From: Thermotogae bacterium
GTDB taxonomy: Bacteria; Thermotogota; Thermotogae; Thermotogales; DSM-5069
Direction of reading: 5' to 3'
DNA length: 7,434 bases
Assembly (NCBI GenBank): GCA_003641785.1
Contig: QNAO01000041.1
Coordinates: forward strand, 1 to 7,434
The notes beneath the pieces are model-generated. The model searched no databases, had not been told where the DNA came from, and was given only the letters and a program-made list of their open reading frames with translations. Of the stretch, positions 1 through 6,596 are shown piece after piece. The stretch's first letter is position 1, and each line of letters opens with the position of its first letter. Made by a program: the position numbers and the translations under genes.

Positions 1-230
1 AAGCTTATTACTTTTATCTCATCTTTATCAATTTTTGCCTGATCAAGAAGCTTATGAGTCGTTACTTTAACTGAATTCCACCATTGTTCTGGATCTTGTT
101 CAACCCAATTGGGCTTAGGATGATAAGTTTCGTATGCACTAAAAGCGCTTGCAATCAATGCACCATCATATCTATAAATAGTAGCTTTATTCCCAGTTGT
201 TCCGAGATCATATGCTAAAATATAGCTCAT
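1..230 (-). CDS. FGGY-family carbohydrate kinase, N-terminal fragment (xylulokinase-like)
   Basis: This is the first 76 codons of a sugar kinase whose remainder lies beyond the window edge. It was read directly from the reverse strand. The protein opens MSYILAYDLGTTGNKATI; residues 8-15 (DLGTTGNK) are the N-terminal phosphate-1 loop of the FGGY/actin-like ATPase fold. WVEQDP at 42-47, followed by a WW pair at 50-51, is the next block typical of xylulokinase and related ketose kinases. The family transfers phosphate from ATP to a cytoplasmic sugar, often a ketopentose or polyol. The start ATG overlaps the ribokinase stop in an ATGA, and an AGGAG-like site lies a few bases upstream, so the two are translationally coupled. 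It is the eighth gene of the operon. Substrate residues lie in the missing part, so xylulose, ribulose, erythritol or AI-2-type substrates cannot be separated. Family confidence is high, substrate unknown. Confidence 0.9.
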   Translation of the reverse strand, partial: MSYILAYDLGTTGNKATIYRYDGALIASAFSAYETYHPKPNWVEQDPEQWWNSVKVTTHKLLDQAKIDKDEIKVIS

Positions 231-1159
231 ACGAATTCACTCCTAGAGATTTCATGATATTTTGATTCAATTTCTTCCTTCGTTGGCATAGAAGGCGAAG
301 TGCCAAAACGGGTTGTCGAAATCGCAGCTCCCACTCTTGCATAATCTATAGCATCCCTTAATGAGTGCCCTCGCGAAAGATAAGAAGCAAAGATGCCCGC
401 AAATGCGTCACCTGCACCAGTAGTATCAATAGTGTCAACTTCTACCACAGGAATCACCTTTTCTGAAATGTTAGAGCAAAATACACCTTTTTCTCCAAGT
501 GTAATAACAACGGTCTCAACTTTATCTTCGAGCTCTGATGCAATCTTATATATAGAATTCATCCCATCAAGAGGCACATCGGCAATCAAACTTGCTTCAA
601 TTTCGTTAGGAATTAATATATCAACATAATCTAATATCTTTCGGTTGAATTCCTTTACCGGTGCTGGGTTTAAGATAACTATTGCACCTGATTCCTTAGC
701 AATTTTTATAGCTTCATATGTGGCTTCCAAATTTGCTTCAAATTGAGTAAGAAAAACATCGCAGCTTTTGAATATTTGCTCATGATTTTTGACTTCTTCG
801 ACCAATATTTCGTTGCAAGCTTCCGGAGCAACAGCAATAGCATTGTTTCCATTAGTTTCATTTACTACGATTAACGCTACCCCAGTTTTTGAAGTTTCTG
901 ACTCCAACAAATACTCCTTAGAAATTTTGAATCTATCAAAGGCGTTTTTCACAAAAGGGGCAAAAATATCCTTGCCTATTTTTGTCATAAAAACAACTTC
1001 AGAACCGGCTTTTTGCGCAGCTACAGCTTGGTTAAACCCCTTACCACCAGGCCCCATCTTAAAGGGTCCAGAAAAAACTGTTTCACCCACCGTTGGAACA
1101 TGTGGCGCTAAAACTGTTAAATCCATTACATAGCTTCCAAATACTGTAACTTTGTTCAT
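227..1159 (-). CDS. Ribokinase-like PfkB-family sugar kinase
   Basis: A 310-residue PfkB-fold kinase, the usual length for ribokinase. The first PfkB signature is at about 36-45 (GPGGKGFNQA), NPAP is at 164-167, N185/E186 fall in the Mg-ATP region, and the second signature DTTGAGD spans 245-251, with D251 as the expected catalytic base. The C-terminal GTSPSMPTKEE (286-296) closely resembles the ribokinase tail. The family phosphorylates free ribose, and members also act on 2-deoxyribose and other sugars, at the terminal hydroxyl. The strong AGGAGGG site at 1165-1171 lies 5 nt before the ATG, in the 13-nt gap after the aldolase gene. Sharing an operon with a DeoC homologue makes deoxyribokinase a reasonable alternative to ribokinase, since deoxyribose 5-phosphate is the classic DeoC substrate. 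No symbol is assigned because sequence does not separate ribokinase from deoxyribokinase or other pentokinases. Confidence 0.93.
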   Translation of the reverse strand: MNKVTVFGSYVMDLTVLAPHVPTVGETVFSGPFKMGPGGKGFNQAVAAQKAGSEVVFMTKIGKDIFAPFVKNAFDRFKISKEYLLESETSKTGVALIVVNETNGNNAIAVAPEACNEILVEEVKNHEQIFKSCDVFLTQFEANLEATYEAIKIAKESGAIVILNPAPVKEFNRKILDYVDILIPNEIEASLIADVPLDGMNSIYKIASELEDKVETVVITLGEKGVFCSNISEKVIPVVEVDTIDTTGAGDAFAGIFASYLSRGHSLRDAIDYARVGAAISTTRFGTSPSMPTKEEIESKYHEISRSEFV

Positions 1160-1172
1160 GAAATCCCTCCTG

Positions 1173-1832
1173 TTATCTCACCCATTCAGTTACTGCCATT
1201 GATTGCCAATCTTCATCAAAACTCTTGATCGCTTTTTGTGTCAAACCATTGTTGAATATTTCCCTGTAGATATTTACAGATGCTGTAACATACGGCACAT
1301 TGTAAGAAACAATTTTCTCAAACTGCTTTATGTTTTTAAAGCTAGCCGCAATTAGCTGTGTTTTACTGTTTGAATTTTCTAGATATGTTTGCATTACTTG
1401 GACAACTGAAATATCCAAACCTGCATTTTCCATTCTATTAACGTATGGAGCAACAAAATCCACTTCAGCGAGTGAACTAATAACTACCTGTGATAAATTA
1501 TGAATTGCGGTTATAGTAACCGGAATACCCTTTTCCACAAAATATTTTGCAGCCATAATTCCATTCTCTGAAAATGGTATTTTGAGAACTATTCTTTGAG
1601 GCGAAAGCGAATAAAGTTTTTCACCTTCCTCTTTAATTTTCTGCAACTCTGTGTTCACACATTGCACAAAAAGCTTCCCGGTAAATTTTTTAAGCATAAT
1701 TTTCAGCAAATCCATAGGAGCCATATTGCTACTTTTAATGATAGAAGGATTTGTTGTGATTCCCGAAAAAATACCAAGTTTGAACACCGATTCGATTGCT
1801 TCAATGTTTCCATCATCTATTAGTAATTTCAT
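1173..1832 (-). CDS. Fructose-6-phosphate aldolase / small transaldolase family protein
   Basis: A 219-residue class I aldolase of the FSA/TalC group (FSA is about 220 residues). By recall alignment to E. coli FSA, D6 lies in the first strand, TTNPS is at 26-30, Q57 is in FVQC, the Schiff-base lysine is K84 (VLKIP), and Y130 is in APYVNR. AASFK lies at 162-166. Retention of the tyrosine in APYVNR is a feature of true FSA enzymes, which cleave or form bonds with dihydroxyacetone, rather than of classical transaldolase. The C-terminal FDEDW resembles the FSA tail. The gene overlaps the VOC gene by 4 nt (ATGA), with AAGGAG about 8 nt before its ATG. Its likely role is retro-aldol cleavage or three-carbon transfer on a phosphorylated intermediate made by the neighbouring kinases. 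Transaldolase activity with sedoheptulose 7-phosphate is the main alternative. Confidence 0.9.
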   Translation of the reverse strand: MKLLIDDGNIEAIESVFKLGIFSGITTNPSIIKSSNMAPMDLLKIMLKKFTGKLFVQCVNTELQKIKEEGEKLYSLSPQRIVLKIPFSENGIMAAKYFVEKGIPVTITAIHNLSQVVISSLAEVDFVAPYVNRMENAGLDISVVQVMQTYLENSNSKTQLIAASFKNIKQFEKIVSYNVPYVTASVNIYREIFNNGLTQKAIKSFDEDWQSMAVTEWVR

Positions 1833-2245
1833 AGTACTTTCTCCTTTTGTTTAATCTCAGCTATTTCAAGTAATTCTTGGCCAGGTCCCCTGAAAGTATT
1901 GTAATAAACTTTTCCTTCAAACACTGGAATAGGTTCAACAGAATCAAAAACTATTCCCTTTTCACTTAATCTATTCATGGCTTCATCAATATTATCAACT
2001 TCAAATGCCAAATGCTGAAAATGGGAGTATTCTTCTTCAACAAACTTTTTATCCTTGCTATTTTCATAACTCATGAGTTCTATCTCACAACCTTCACCAC
2101 TGATAAAAGCCACTTCTAACTTTTTTTCTGGTAACTTATGTCTACTAACAAGAGTAAGATCTAAAATTTTTGTATAAAAATCTATCGCTTCGTTAAGATC
2201 CGGTACTTCAACTGCAACATGAAAAATCTTCCTTATTTTCACCAT
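1829..2245 (-). CDS. VOC-superfamily (glyoxalase/epimerase-fold) metalloprotein
   Basis: A 138-residue protein with the two βαβββ halves of the vicinal oxygen chelate fold, about the length of methylmalonyl-CoA epimerase or glyoxalase I. A metal site can be read from spacing: H9 (FHVAVEV), E56 (CEIELMSY), H78 (FQHLAFEV) and E127 (LLEIAE), the His-Glu-His-Glu set of isomerising and epimerising members. SEKGI (94-98) and NTFRGPGQELLEI (116-128) are standard family segments. Its RBS GGGAGG (2256-2261) sits inside the last permease codons, only 5 nt separate the two genes, and it overlaps the next gene by 4 nt, so it is fully embedded in the sugar operon. There is no sign of methylmalonyl-CoA metabolism nearby. 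An epimerase, isomerase or lyase acting on a sugar intermediate, or methylglyoxal detoxification, are plausible inferences. The fold call is firm; the reaction is not known. Confidence 0.87.
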   Translation of the reverse strand: MVKIRKIFHVAVEVPDLNEAIDFYTKILDLTLVSRHKLPEKKLEVAFISGEGCEIELMSYENSKDKKFVEEEYSHFQHLAFEVDNIDEAMNRLSEKGIVFDSVEPIPVFEGKVYYNTFRGPGQELLEIAEIKQKEKVL

Positions 2246-2250
2246 TATGA

Positions 2251-3246
2251 TTATGCCTCCCTTTTAAACAATTTTTTTATTCCTTTTCCTTTTTCTCTTG
2301 TTTTTATATATTGATCAAAGAACACAGCCAAAATAATTATTGCACCTATTATTATCTGCATAATAAACGGATCAACCCCAAGAAGATTTCCGCCATTTCT
2401 AATAGTTTGTATTATCAATGCCCCTAATACAGTACCTAAGATTGTTCCAACGCCACCATTAAGACTAGCCCCTCCAATTACAACTGAAGCAATAGCATCA
2501 AGCTCATACCCTTGTCCCCCTGTGGGAACACCTGCAGCCATTCTTGTAGCAAGCATCAATCCACCTATACCACTAAGTAATGCAGCCAAACTGTAAAAAC
2601 CATACATGTTAATTCTAATATTAATTCCTGAAAGCCTTGCAGCTTCTACATTACTTCCAATTGCATATAAGTTTCTACCAAATTTCGTGTATTTTAGAAT
2701 GAAGGCTGTTACAATAGCTATAATCAGCCAAGTCCATACAAGAGCTGGTATCCCCAAAAATGTATCAACGGCAAACTCCCTAAAGCCCAGCGGAACTCCA
2801 GTCACCATTCTTCCACTTGATAAATACATAATCAATCCCCTAACAAGTGTCATCATACCTAAGGTTGCAATAAAAGCGGGAACTTTTCCATCATGCACGG
2901 CTATACCGTTAACCAAACCAATAACCGCTGAAATTGCTAAAGCAACTGCAATAGCAACAAAAGATGGTAGCTGAAAATCCCCCCTTGAAGATGTAAGAAT
3001 GGCGTAAATCATTCCGGAAAGACCAACAACCGATCCAACTGATAGATCAATTCCACCAGTAATTATTATGAATGTCATACCAATAGCCACAACACCATTT
3101 ATAGCTGACTGTCTGAGTAGGTTAGTAATATTGCTAAATGAGGAAAAAGTACCTTTTGTAGCAAATGCTAAAAACATCCAAATTATTATTAAAATTATTA
3201 GAAGATTTCTCTCTGCAAAAATCTTCTTTTTTTTCCTGATCGCCAT
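2251..3246 (-). CDS. Ribose-type (CUT2) ABC transporter permease
   Basis: A 331-residue inner-membrane protein of the RbsC/XylH/AraH family that forms the channel for sugar import. A basic N-terminus (AIRKKKKIF) is followed by hydrophobic segments at roughly 13-30, 50-65, 72-86, 95-115, 122-142, 168-185, 217-235, 250-280 and 295-312. GGIDLSVG at 64-71 is the family hallmark. The loop at about 199-207 (NVEAARLSG) is the EAA-like site that contacts the ATPase, and GGASLNGG lies at 258-265. The positively charged tail (REKGKGIKKLFKRE) is cytoplasmic. An upstream in-frame ATG at 3273 would overlap the ATPase by 26 nt. The ATG at 3246 is chosen because AAGGAGG lies 9 nt before it and it begins 1 nt after the ATPase stop. 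One permease gene is present, so the channel is presumably a homodimer. Confidence 0.95.
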   Translation of the reverse strand: MAIRKKKKIFAERNLLIILIIIWMFLAFATKGTFSSFSNITNLLRQSAINGVVAIGMTFIIITGGIDLSVGSVVGLSGMIYAILTSSRGDFQLPSFVAIAVALAISAVIGLVNGIAVHDGKVPAFIATLGMMTLVRGLIMYLSSGRMVTGVPLGFREFAVDTFLGIPALVWTWLIIAIVTAFILKYTKFGRNLYAIGSNVEAARLSGINIRINMYGFYSLAALLSGIGGLMLATRMAAGVPTGGQGYELDAIASVVIGGASLNGGVGTILGTVLGALIIQTIRNGGNLLGVDPFIMQIIIGAIIILAVFFDQYIKTREKGKGIKKLFKREA

Positions 3247-3247
3247 T

Positions 3248-4768
3248 TCAGACAGCCTCCTTAATTTTCTCATTTTTAATCACATATTTCATGGCGAGTG
3301 TGAGGAGATATTCTTCTGAAAAGTCTTTGCGTTTAACCTCACCAGCAATTTTACCGTTTGAAATTACGATGATTCTATCACAAAGCCCCATTATTTCGGG
3401 AAGATAAGAAGAAATTAAGACAATTCCTTTTTTCTCCTCCAAGATTTCGTTAAATAACCTATAAATTTCAGCCTTTGTCCCAACGTCAATTCCAACTGTT
3501 GGTTCATCAAAAATAAGAAGATCTGAATTCTTGCTAAGCCATCTGGCAATAATTACTTTCTGCTGGTTCCCTCCACTAAGCTCAGATATTAACTGGAAAA
3601 TGCTTCCTATTTTTATGGATAATTTATTCACAAAAGTGATTGTATTTTTCTGTGCTTTTTTATGATTAATTAATCCAAAATTCATAGCTTTATCATAATT
3701 TATAATGTTTACATTAAAGTCGATATCTTGTTGAGGAAATATTCCTTGCTTTCTTCGATCTTCAGGTAAATATCCTATTCCATAGGATAATGCGGTATTT
3801 GGATTGGTAATTTTAATTTCTTTTCCCTTAACAAAAATTTTCCCTGATTCTGCCTTATCCACACCGAAAATCGTTCTTGCAATTTCGGTTCTTCCTGAAC
3901 CCATCAAACCAAATAGTCCAACAATTTCTCCAGACCGAACATTAAAAGAAATATTGTCGAATTTTTTCCCAGAAAGTCCTTCTACCCTTAAGATTTCATC
4001 ACCAATTTCGCTACCTTTTCTAAAATACATTTCATTTATTTCTCTTCCTACCATTAAAGGAATTAGTTTATCAACATTTTCAAGTTCTTCAGTTTTGTAT
4101 GTCCCAACCAATGAACCATCTTTTAGTATGGTTACCGTATCACATATTTCAAATACTTCTTCTAGATTGTGCGAAATATATATAATACCAATGCCTTTTT
4201 CTTTAAGATTTCTTATAATGTTAAACAGTATCCTTGTTTCATTTCTCGTCAAAACAGCTGTTGGTTCATCGAAAATGACCAACTTGGGCTCATACCAAAG
4301 AGATTTAGCAATGGCTATCATTTCTCTTTCAGCTGTGCTTAATTCCTTGATGCTTTTTTTGACATCGATTTCCAAACCGATATTTTCAAGAAACTTGTTT
4401 GCATTCTTATACATTTCGCCCCATTTAATAATTCCAGCATGACTAGGCTGACTCCCCAAGAAAAAATTCTCAGCGACGCTTAAATCTGGAGCAACCATAA
4501 CATCTTGATAAACCGCAAAAACGCCCAGTTCTTTAGAGACAAGAGGGGAATTTTTCTTAATTTCCTCACCAAGAAAAAACATCTTTCCCGAGTCTTTAGT
4601 ATATGCTCCCGTAATTATCTTTATTAAAGTAGATTTACCAGCACCATTTTCACCCACTAACCCTCTAACCTCACCTGGACCGATGTTTATACTCACATTG
4701 TCAAGAGCTTTAACCGCCGGGAACGTTTTACATATTCCTTCTAATTTTAATAAGTCATTAGTTGCCAT
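3248..4768 (-). CDS. Ribose-type (CUT2) ABC transporter ATPase, two fused nucleotide-binding domains
   Basis: A 506-residue protein with tandem NBDs, the normal architecture and length of RbsA/XylG/MglA, which powers the neighbouring permease from the cytoplasmic face. In NBD1, Walker A is GENGAGKS at 39-46, the Q-loop is near 88 (VYQDV), the signature is degenerate (LSTAERE at 143-149), Walker B is LVIFDEPTA at 163-171, and the switch histidine is H200. In NBD2, Walker A is the degenerate GLMGSGRTE at 287-295, with arginine in place of lysine, usual for this family. Its signature is canonical (LSGGNQQK, 397-404), Walker B is LLIFDEPTVGID at 417-428, and the switch region is SSYLPE with no histidine. 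This reciprocal degeneracy matches family expectation and is not evidence of inactivation. The ATG overlaps the aldolase 3' end by 11 nt, with GGAGAAG upstream. Subunit type is certain, substrate is not. Confidence 0.97.
   Translation of the reverse strand: MATNDLLKLEGICKTFPAVKALDNVSINIGPGEVRGLVGENGAGKSTLIKIITGAYTKDSGKMFFLGEEIKKNSPLVSKELGVFAVYQDVMVAPDLSVAENFFLGSQPSHAGIIKWGEMYKNANKFLENIGLEIDVKKSIKELSTAEREMIAIAKSLWYEPKLVIFDEPTAVLTRNETRILFNIIRNLKEKGIGIIYISHNLEEVFEICDTVTILKDGSLVGTYKTEELENVDKLIPLMVGREINEMYFRKGSEIGDEILRVEGLSGKKFDNISFNVRSGEIVGLFGLMGSGRTEIARTIFGVDKAESGKIFVKGKEIKITNPNTALSYGIGYLPEDRRKQGIFPQQDIDFNVNIINYDKAMNFGLINHKKAQKNTITFVNKLSIKIGSIFQLISELSGGNQQKVIIARWLSKNSDLLIFDEPTVGIDVGTKAEIYRLFNEILEEKKGIVLISSYLPEIMGLCDRIIVISNGKIAGEVKRKDFSEEYLLTLAMKYVIKNEKIKEAV
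3256..3262 (-). promoter_or_regulatory. Ribosome binding site fixing the permease start
   Basis: AAGGAGG on the minus strand, inside the last codons of the ATPase gene, with 9 nt to the ATG at 3246. It supports the shorter permease and argues against the ATG at 3273, which would add nine residues and lengthen the overlap with the ATPase. Confidence 0.8.
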
Positions 4769-5474
4769 TCGTACTTCTCCCTTTATTTTTGTGTTTTCTT
4801 ATAAACTCTTCAACAATCTCCACACTCGAACTTGATCCAAAAACTTTTGCACCAAGACTTATGAACCTTTCAACTTGCTCTAGTGTCCTAACTCCTCCAG
4901 AAACCTTTATCTCTTTCTTTCCTTCCACGACAGAATTAATTAGTTCGACATCTCTATAAGTAGTCGCTCTTGGGCCAAATCCTGTGCCGGTTTTCACGAA
5001 ATCCACAGTTGGGATATCAACGATTATTTCACATACTTTAACTATTTCTTCTTCAGAAAGCCTACTTGTTTCAATGATAAATTTACAAACTCTATTCTCT
5101 TTCTTTACTATTTGAGAGAGTGTTCTTATCTCCTTTTTCAAATATTCCCAATTTTTAGATTTTACAGCAGAAATATTAATGACTATATCGAAGTCCGTAA
5201 CTTCCTTTCCTAAAGATATATAGTATTTGAGTTCCTGCAATTTCATCTCAACGGAACTATAACCAAGTGGAAAACCTAAACCCACACCAACACCAACTTC
5301 TGTGCCCCTGACTTTTTTAATAGCATATGGAATAGCATACCAAGGAACTACTACATTTCTGAAGCCATACTTTATTGATTTATCTATAAATGCTGAAATA
5401 TGGGACCATGTAGCTTCCGGTTTCAGCAAAGTGTTATCAAAAATTTTGCATATACTATCTTCGGTAAAAATCAT
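4758..5474 (-). CDS. DeoC-family class I aldolase (deoxyribose-phosphate aldolase-like, divergent active site)
   Basis: A 238-residue TIM-barrel aldolase, slightly longer than typical DeoC (about 220-250). DNTLLKPEATW (13-23) matches the DeoC opening. D96 in FDIVIN, Schiff-base K161 in DFVKTGTGFG and second lysine K190 in IKVSGGVRT reproduce the catalytic Asp/Lys/Lys set. GSSSSV at 213-218 is the phosphate-binding turn. DeoC cleaves 2-deoxyribose 5-phosphate to acetaldehyde and glyceraldehyde 3-phosphate. One difference stands out: the usual GVCVNP-type strand near the active site reads NVVVPW (40-45), so the conserved cysteine is valine and the following Asn-Pro is Pro-Trp. This may mean a different aldehyde or a bulkier or deoxygenated substrate. 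It starts 7 nt after a GAGGAGG site, behind a strong hairpin, and ends inside the ATPase gene (11-nt overlap). No symbol is given because true deoxyribose-phosphate aldolase activity is uncertain. Confidence 0.88.
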   Translation of the reverse strand: MIFTEDSICKIFDNTLLKPEATWSHISAFIDKSIKYGFRNVVVPWYAIPYAIKKVRGTEVGVGVGLGFPLGYSSVEMKLQELKYYISLGKEVTDFDIVINISAVKSKNWEYLKKEIRTLSQIVKKENRVCKFIIETSRLSEEEIVKVCEIIVDIPTVDFVKTGTGFGPRATTYRDVELINSVVEGKKEIKVSGGVRTLEQVERFISLGAKVFGSSSSVEIVEEFIRKHKNKGRSTNGN

Positions 5475-5504
5475 TTCTTTGCCTCCTCAAAATGAAATTT
5501 TTCA

Positions 5505-5534
5505 AAAGTGGGCAACACAAAAGTTGCCCACTTT
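5505..5534 (-). terminator. Intra-operon hairpin (attenuating terminator or mRNA-stabilising stem) after the binding-protein gene
   Basis: A perfect 12-bp inverted repeat AAAGTGGGCAAC with a 6-nt loop and GTTGCCCACTTT. It is the strongest stem seen in the operon, placed 36 nt after the binding-protein stop and 30 nt before the aldolase start. On the minus-strand transcript it is followed by a short U run (UUUUG) and then AT-rich sequence, so termination is probably partial. Stems at this place in ABC operons commonly allow the binding protein to be made in excess by attenuation or by protecting the 5' mRNA segment; that role here is inference. Confidence 0.75.
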
Positions 5535-5570
5535 AATAGTAATGTGCGTTAATCTTACACTAATTCTATA

Positions 5571-6539
5571 TCAATATTTTTTCCTAGTAAACGGATCGAG
5601 AATCCACATCGATTTCTCAAGATTTTCTTTCGTTATAACATATACTCCCGTATCAAAATAACTTGGAAGAGGCTCCCCATTTATAGCCATAAATGCAAAC
5701 ATTACTCCTTTATAACCCATACCGTGAGGATCTTGTACAATGAGGGCTTTTAACGAGCCATTTCTTAATGCATCAATTTCTTGAGGATCAGAATCATAGG
5801 CAACAGCAATAATATCTTTCTGAAGTCCTCGTTCTTCAATAACTCGTGCAACTCCGTCACCGGTATGGTTATTGTCAGCAAAGAACCCTACCAAATCAGG
5901 ATTCGCAAGCAGAAGATCTTCAGCTGCATTGGCTGCAACTGCGATATCATTATCAACATATCTTGTTGGAAGAATTTTTAAATTTGGTGCAAGCTCTTTT
6001 AACCTAGCAATAAATCCATCATCTCTATCAACCAAGACTTGTACACCGGCCATAGCACTAATCAAACCTATTTTTCCTTTCAAAGGCTTACCAGCAGCTT
6101 TTAAGGCTTCAACGAGCTTTTCTGCAGCAAGTGCGCCACCGACTTTGTTGTTTGTTGCTAAGAATGAGTTGTACTGCGTGTCGTAAACAAAATTATCGAT
6201 TAGTACGATTTTTATCCCCATTTTATAAGCCCTATCGAGAATCAAAGAAGGAGCATCTGAACTTGTAGAAGATATAACAATTGCATCAGGCTTCGTATTA
6301 ACAACATTTTCAAGAATGGCGATTTGCTTGTCAATATCTGCTTCCGACGGAGGTCCATAAACAGTTACATCCACAAGACCTTGTAAATCATATTCCGCGT
6401 TTTTCGCACCAACAATGGTGTATTGCCAAAAATCTGAGTCAGTTGCCTTAACTATAAAAGCAATTTTGTAAGTCGCAAATCCAATACTGCTAATCAACAA
6501 AATGGAGAACATTATCAAAAAAACTCCAAACTTACGCAT
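5571..6539 (-). CDS. Periplasmic sugar-binding protein of the ribose (Peripla_BP_4) family
   Basis: A 322-residue secreted substrate-binding protein, first gene of the operon. Residues 1-22 form a signal peptide: a basic start (MRK), a hydrophobic core, and likely cleavage after GFA. No lipobox cysteine is visible, so it is probably free in the periplasm. The mature part has the two-lobed type 1 periplasmic fold: IAFIVKATDSDFWQ (26-39) with aromatic F37/W38, EADIDKQIAILEN (66-78), R172 in DRDDGF, D222-N224 in FFADNN, D249 in YDSD and Q269 in IVQDP. These match positions where ribose-binding-protein relatives contact sugar. An in-frame ATG at 6596 would add 19 residues, but it lies upstream of the operator and lacks a ribosome site. 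The ATG at 6539 has AGGAGGGG 7 nt upstream and begins the signal peptide directly. Ligand is probably a pentose-sized or deoxy sugar, but is not determined by sequence. Confidence 0.95.
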   Translation of the reverse strand: MRKFGVFLIMFSILLISSIGFATYKIAFIVKATDSDFWQYTIVGAKNAEYDLQGLVDVTVYGPPSEADIDKQIAILENVVNTKPDAIVISSTSSDAPSLILDRAYKMGIKIVLIDNFVYDTQYNSFLATNNKVGGALAAEKLVEALKAAGKPLKGKIGLISAMAGVQVLVDRDDGFIARLKELAPNLKILPTRYVDNDIAVAANAAEDLLLANPDLVGFFADNNHTGDGVARVIEERGLQKDIIAVAYDSDPQEIDALRNGSLKALIVQDPHGMGYKGVMFAFMAINGEPLPSYFDTGVYVITKENLEKSMWILDPFTRKKY

Positions 6540-6546
6540 TTTCAAA

Positions 6547-6554
6547 CCCCTCCT
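6547..6554 (-). promoter_or_regulatory. Ribosome binding site of the binding-protein gene
   Basis: AGGAGGGG on the minus strand with 7 nt to the ATG at 6539. It is the best ribosome site in the leader and fixes the start at the signal-peptide methionine, rejecting the longer frame from 6596, whose first codons would include the operator. Confidence 0.85.
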
Positions 6555-6566
6555 ATTATAATATTT

Positions 6567-6586
6567 GTATGTACAACCGTACATAC
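6567..6586. promoter_or_regulatory. Perfect palindromic operator in the operon leader
   Basis: GTATGTAC-AACC-GTACATAC: 8-bp arms, 4-bp spacer, no mismatch. It starts about four bases after the transcription start predicted from the -10 box and ends before the ribosome site, the classic place for a repressor that blocks elongation or initiation. The TGTAC/GTACA half-sites recall operators of GntR-family sugar regulators such as AraR (core TTGTACGTACAA), though spacing differs. LacI- or DeoR-type regulators are also possible. No regulator gene lies in the window. The palindrome is certain; the regulator is inference. Confidence 0.8.
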
Positions 6587-6596
6587 TGATGTTCAT

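Noticed and set aside
3804..4442. A 212-codon plus-strand open frame
   Set aside because: It is antisense to the ABC ATPase, has no ribosome site, and its composition (rich in S, I, L, P) is that of a mirrored gene. The other long plus-strand frames within 227-6539 are rejected for the same reason.
1..6539. An AI-2 (Lsr-like) uptake operon
   Set aside because: The FGGY kinase, class I aldolase and CUT2 importer recall Lsr, but a ribokinase, an FSA-type aldolase and a VOC protein are not part of Lsr. The aldolase is DeoC-like rather than LsrF-like, and no LsrG homologue is present.
6555..6560. A second TATAAT on the minus strand beside the ribosome site
   Set aside because: No -35 hexamer sits at the proper distance (the operator occupies it), and the resulting transcript would start inside or after the ribosome site.
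6540..6596. A 19-residue N-terminal extension of the binding protein
   Set aside because: It would be translated across the operator, begins almost at the predicted transcript start, lacks a ribosome site, and would place extra residues before a clean signal peptide.
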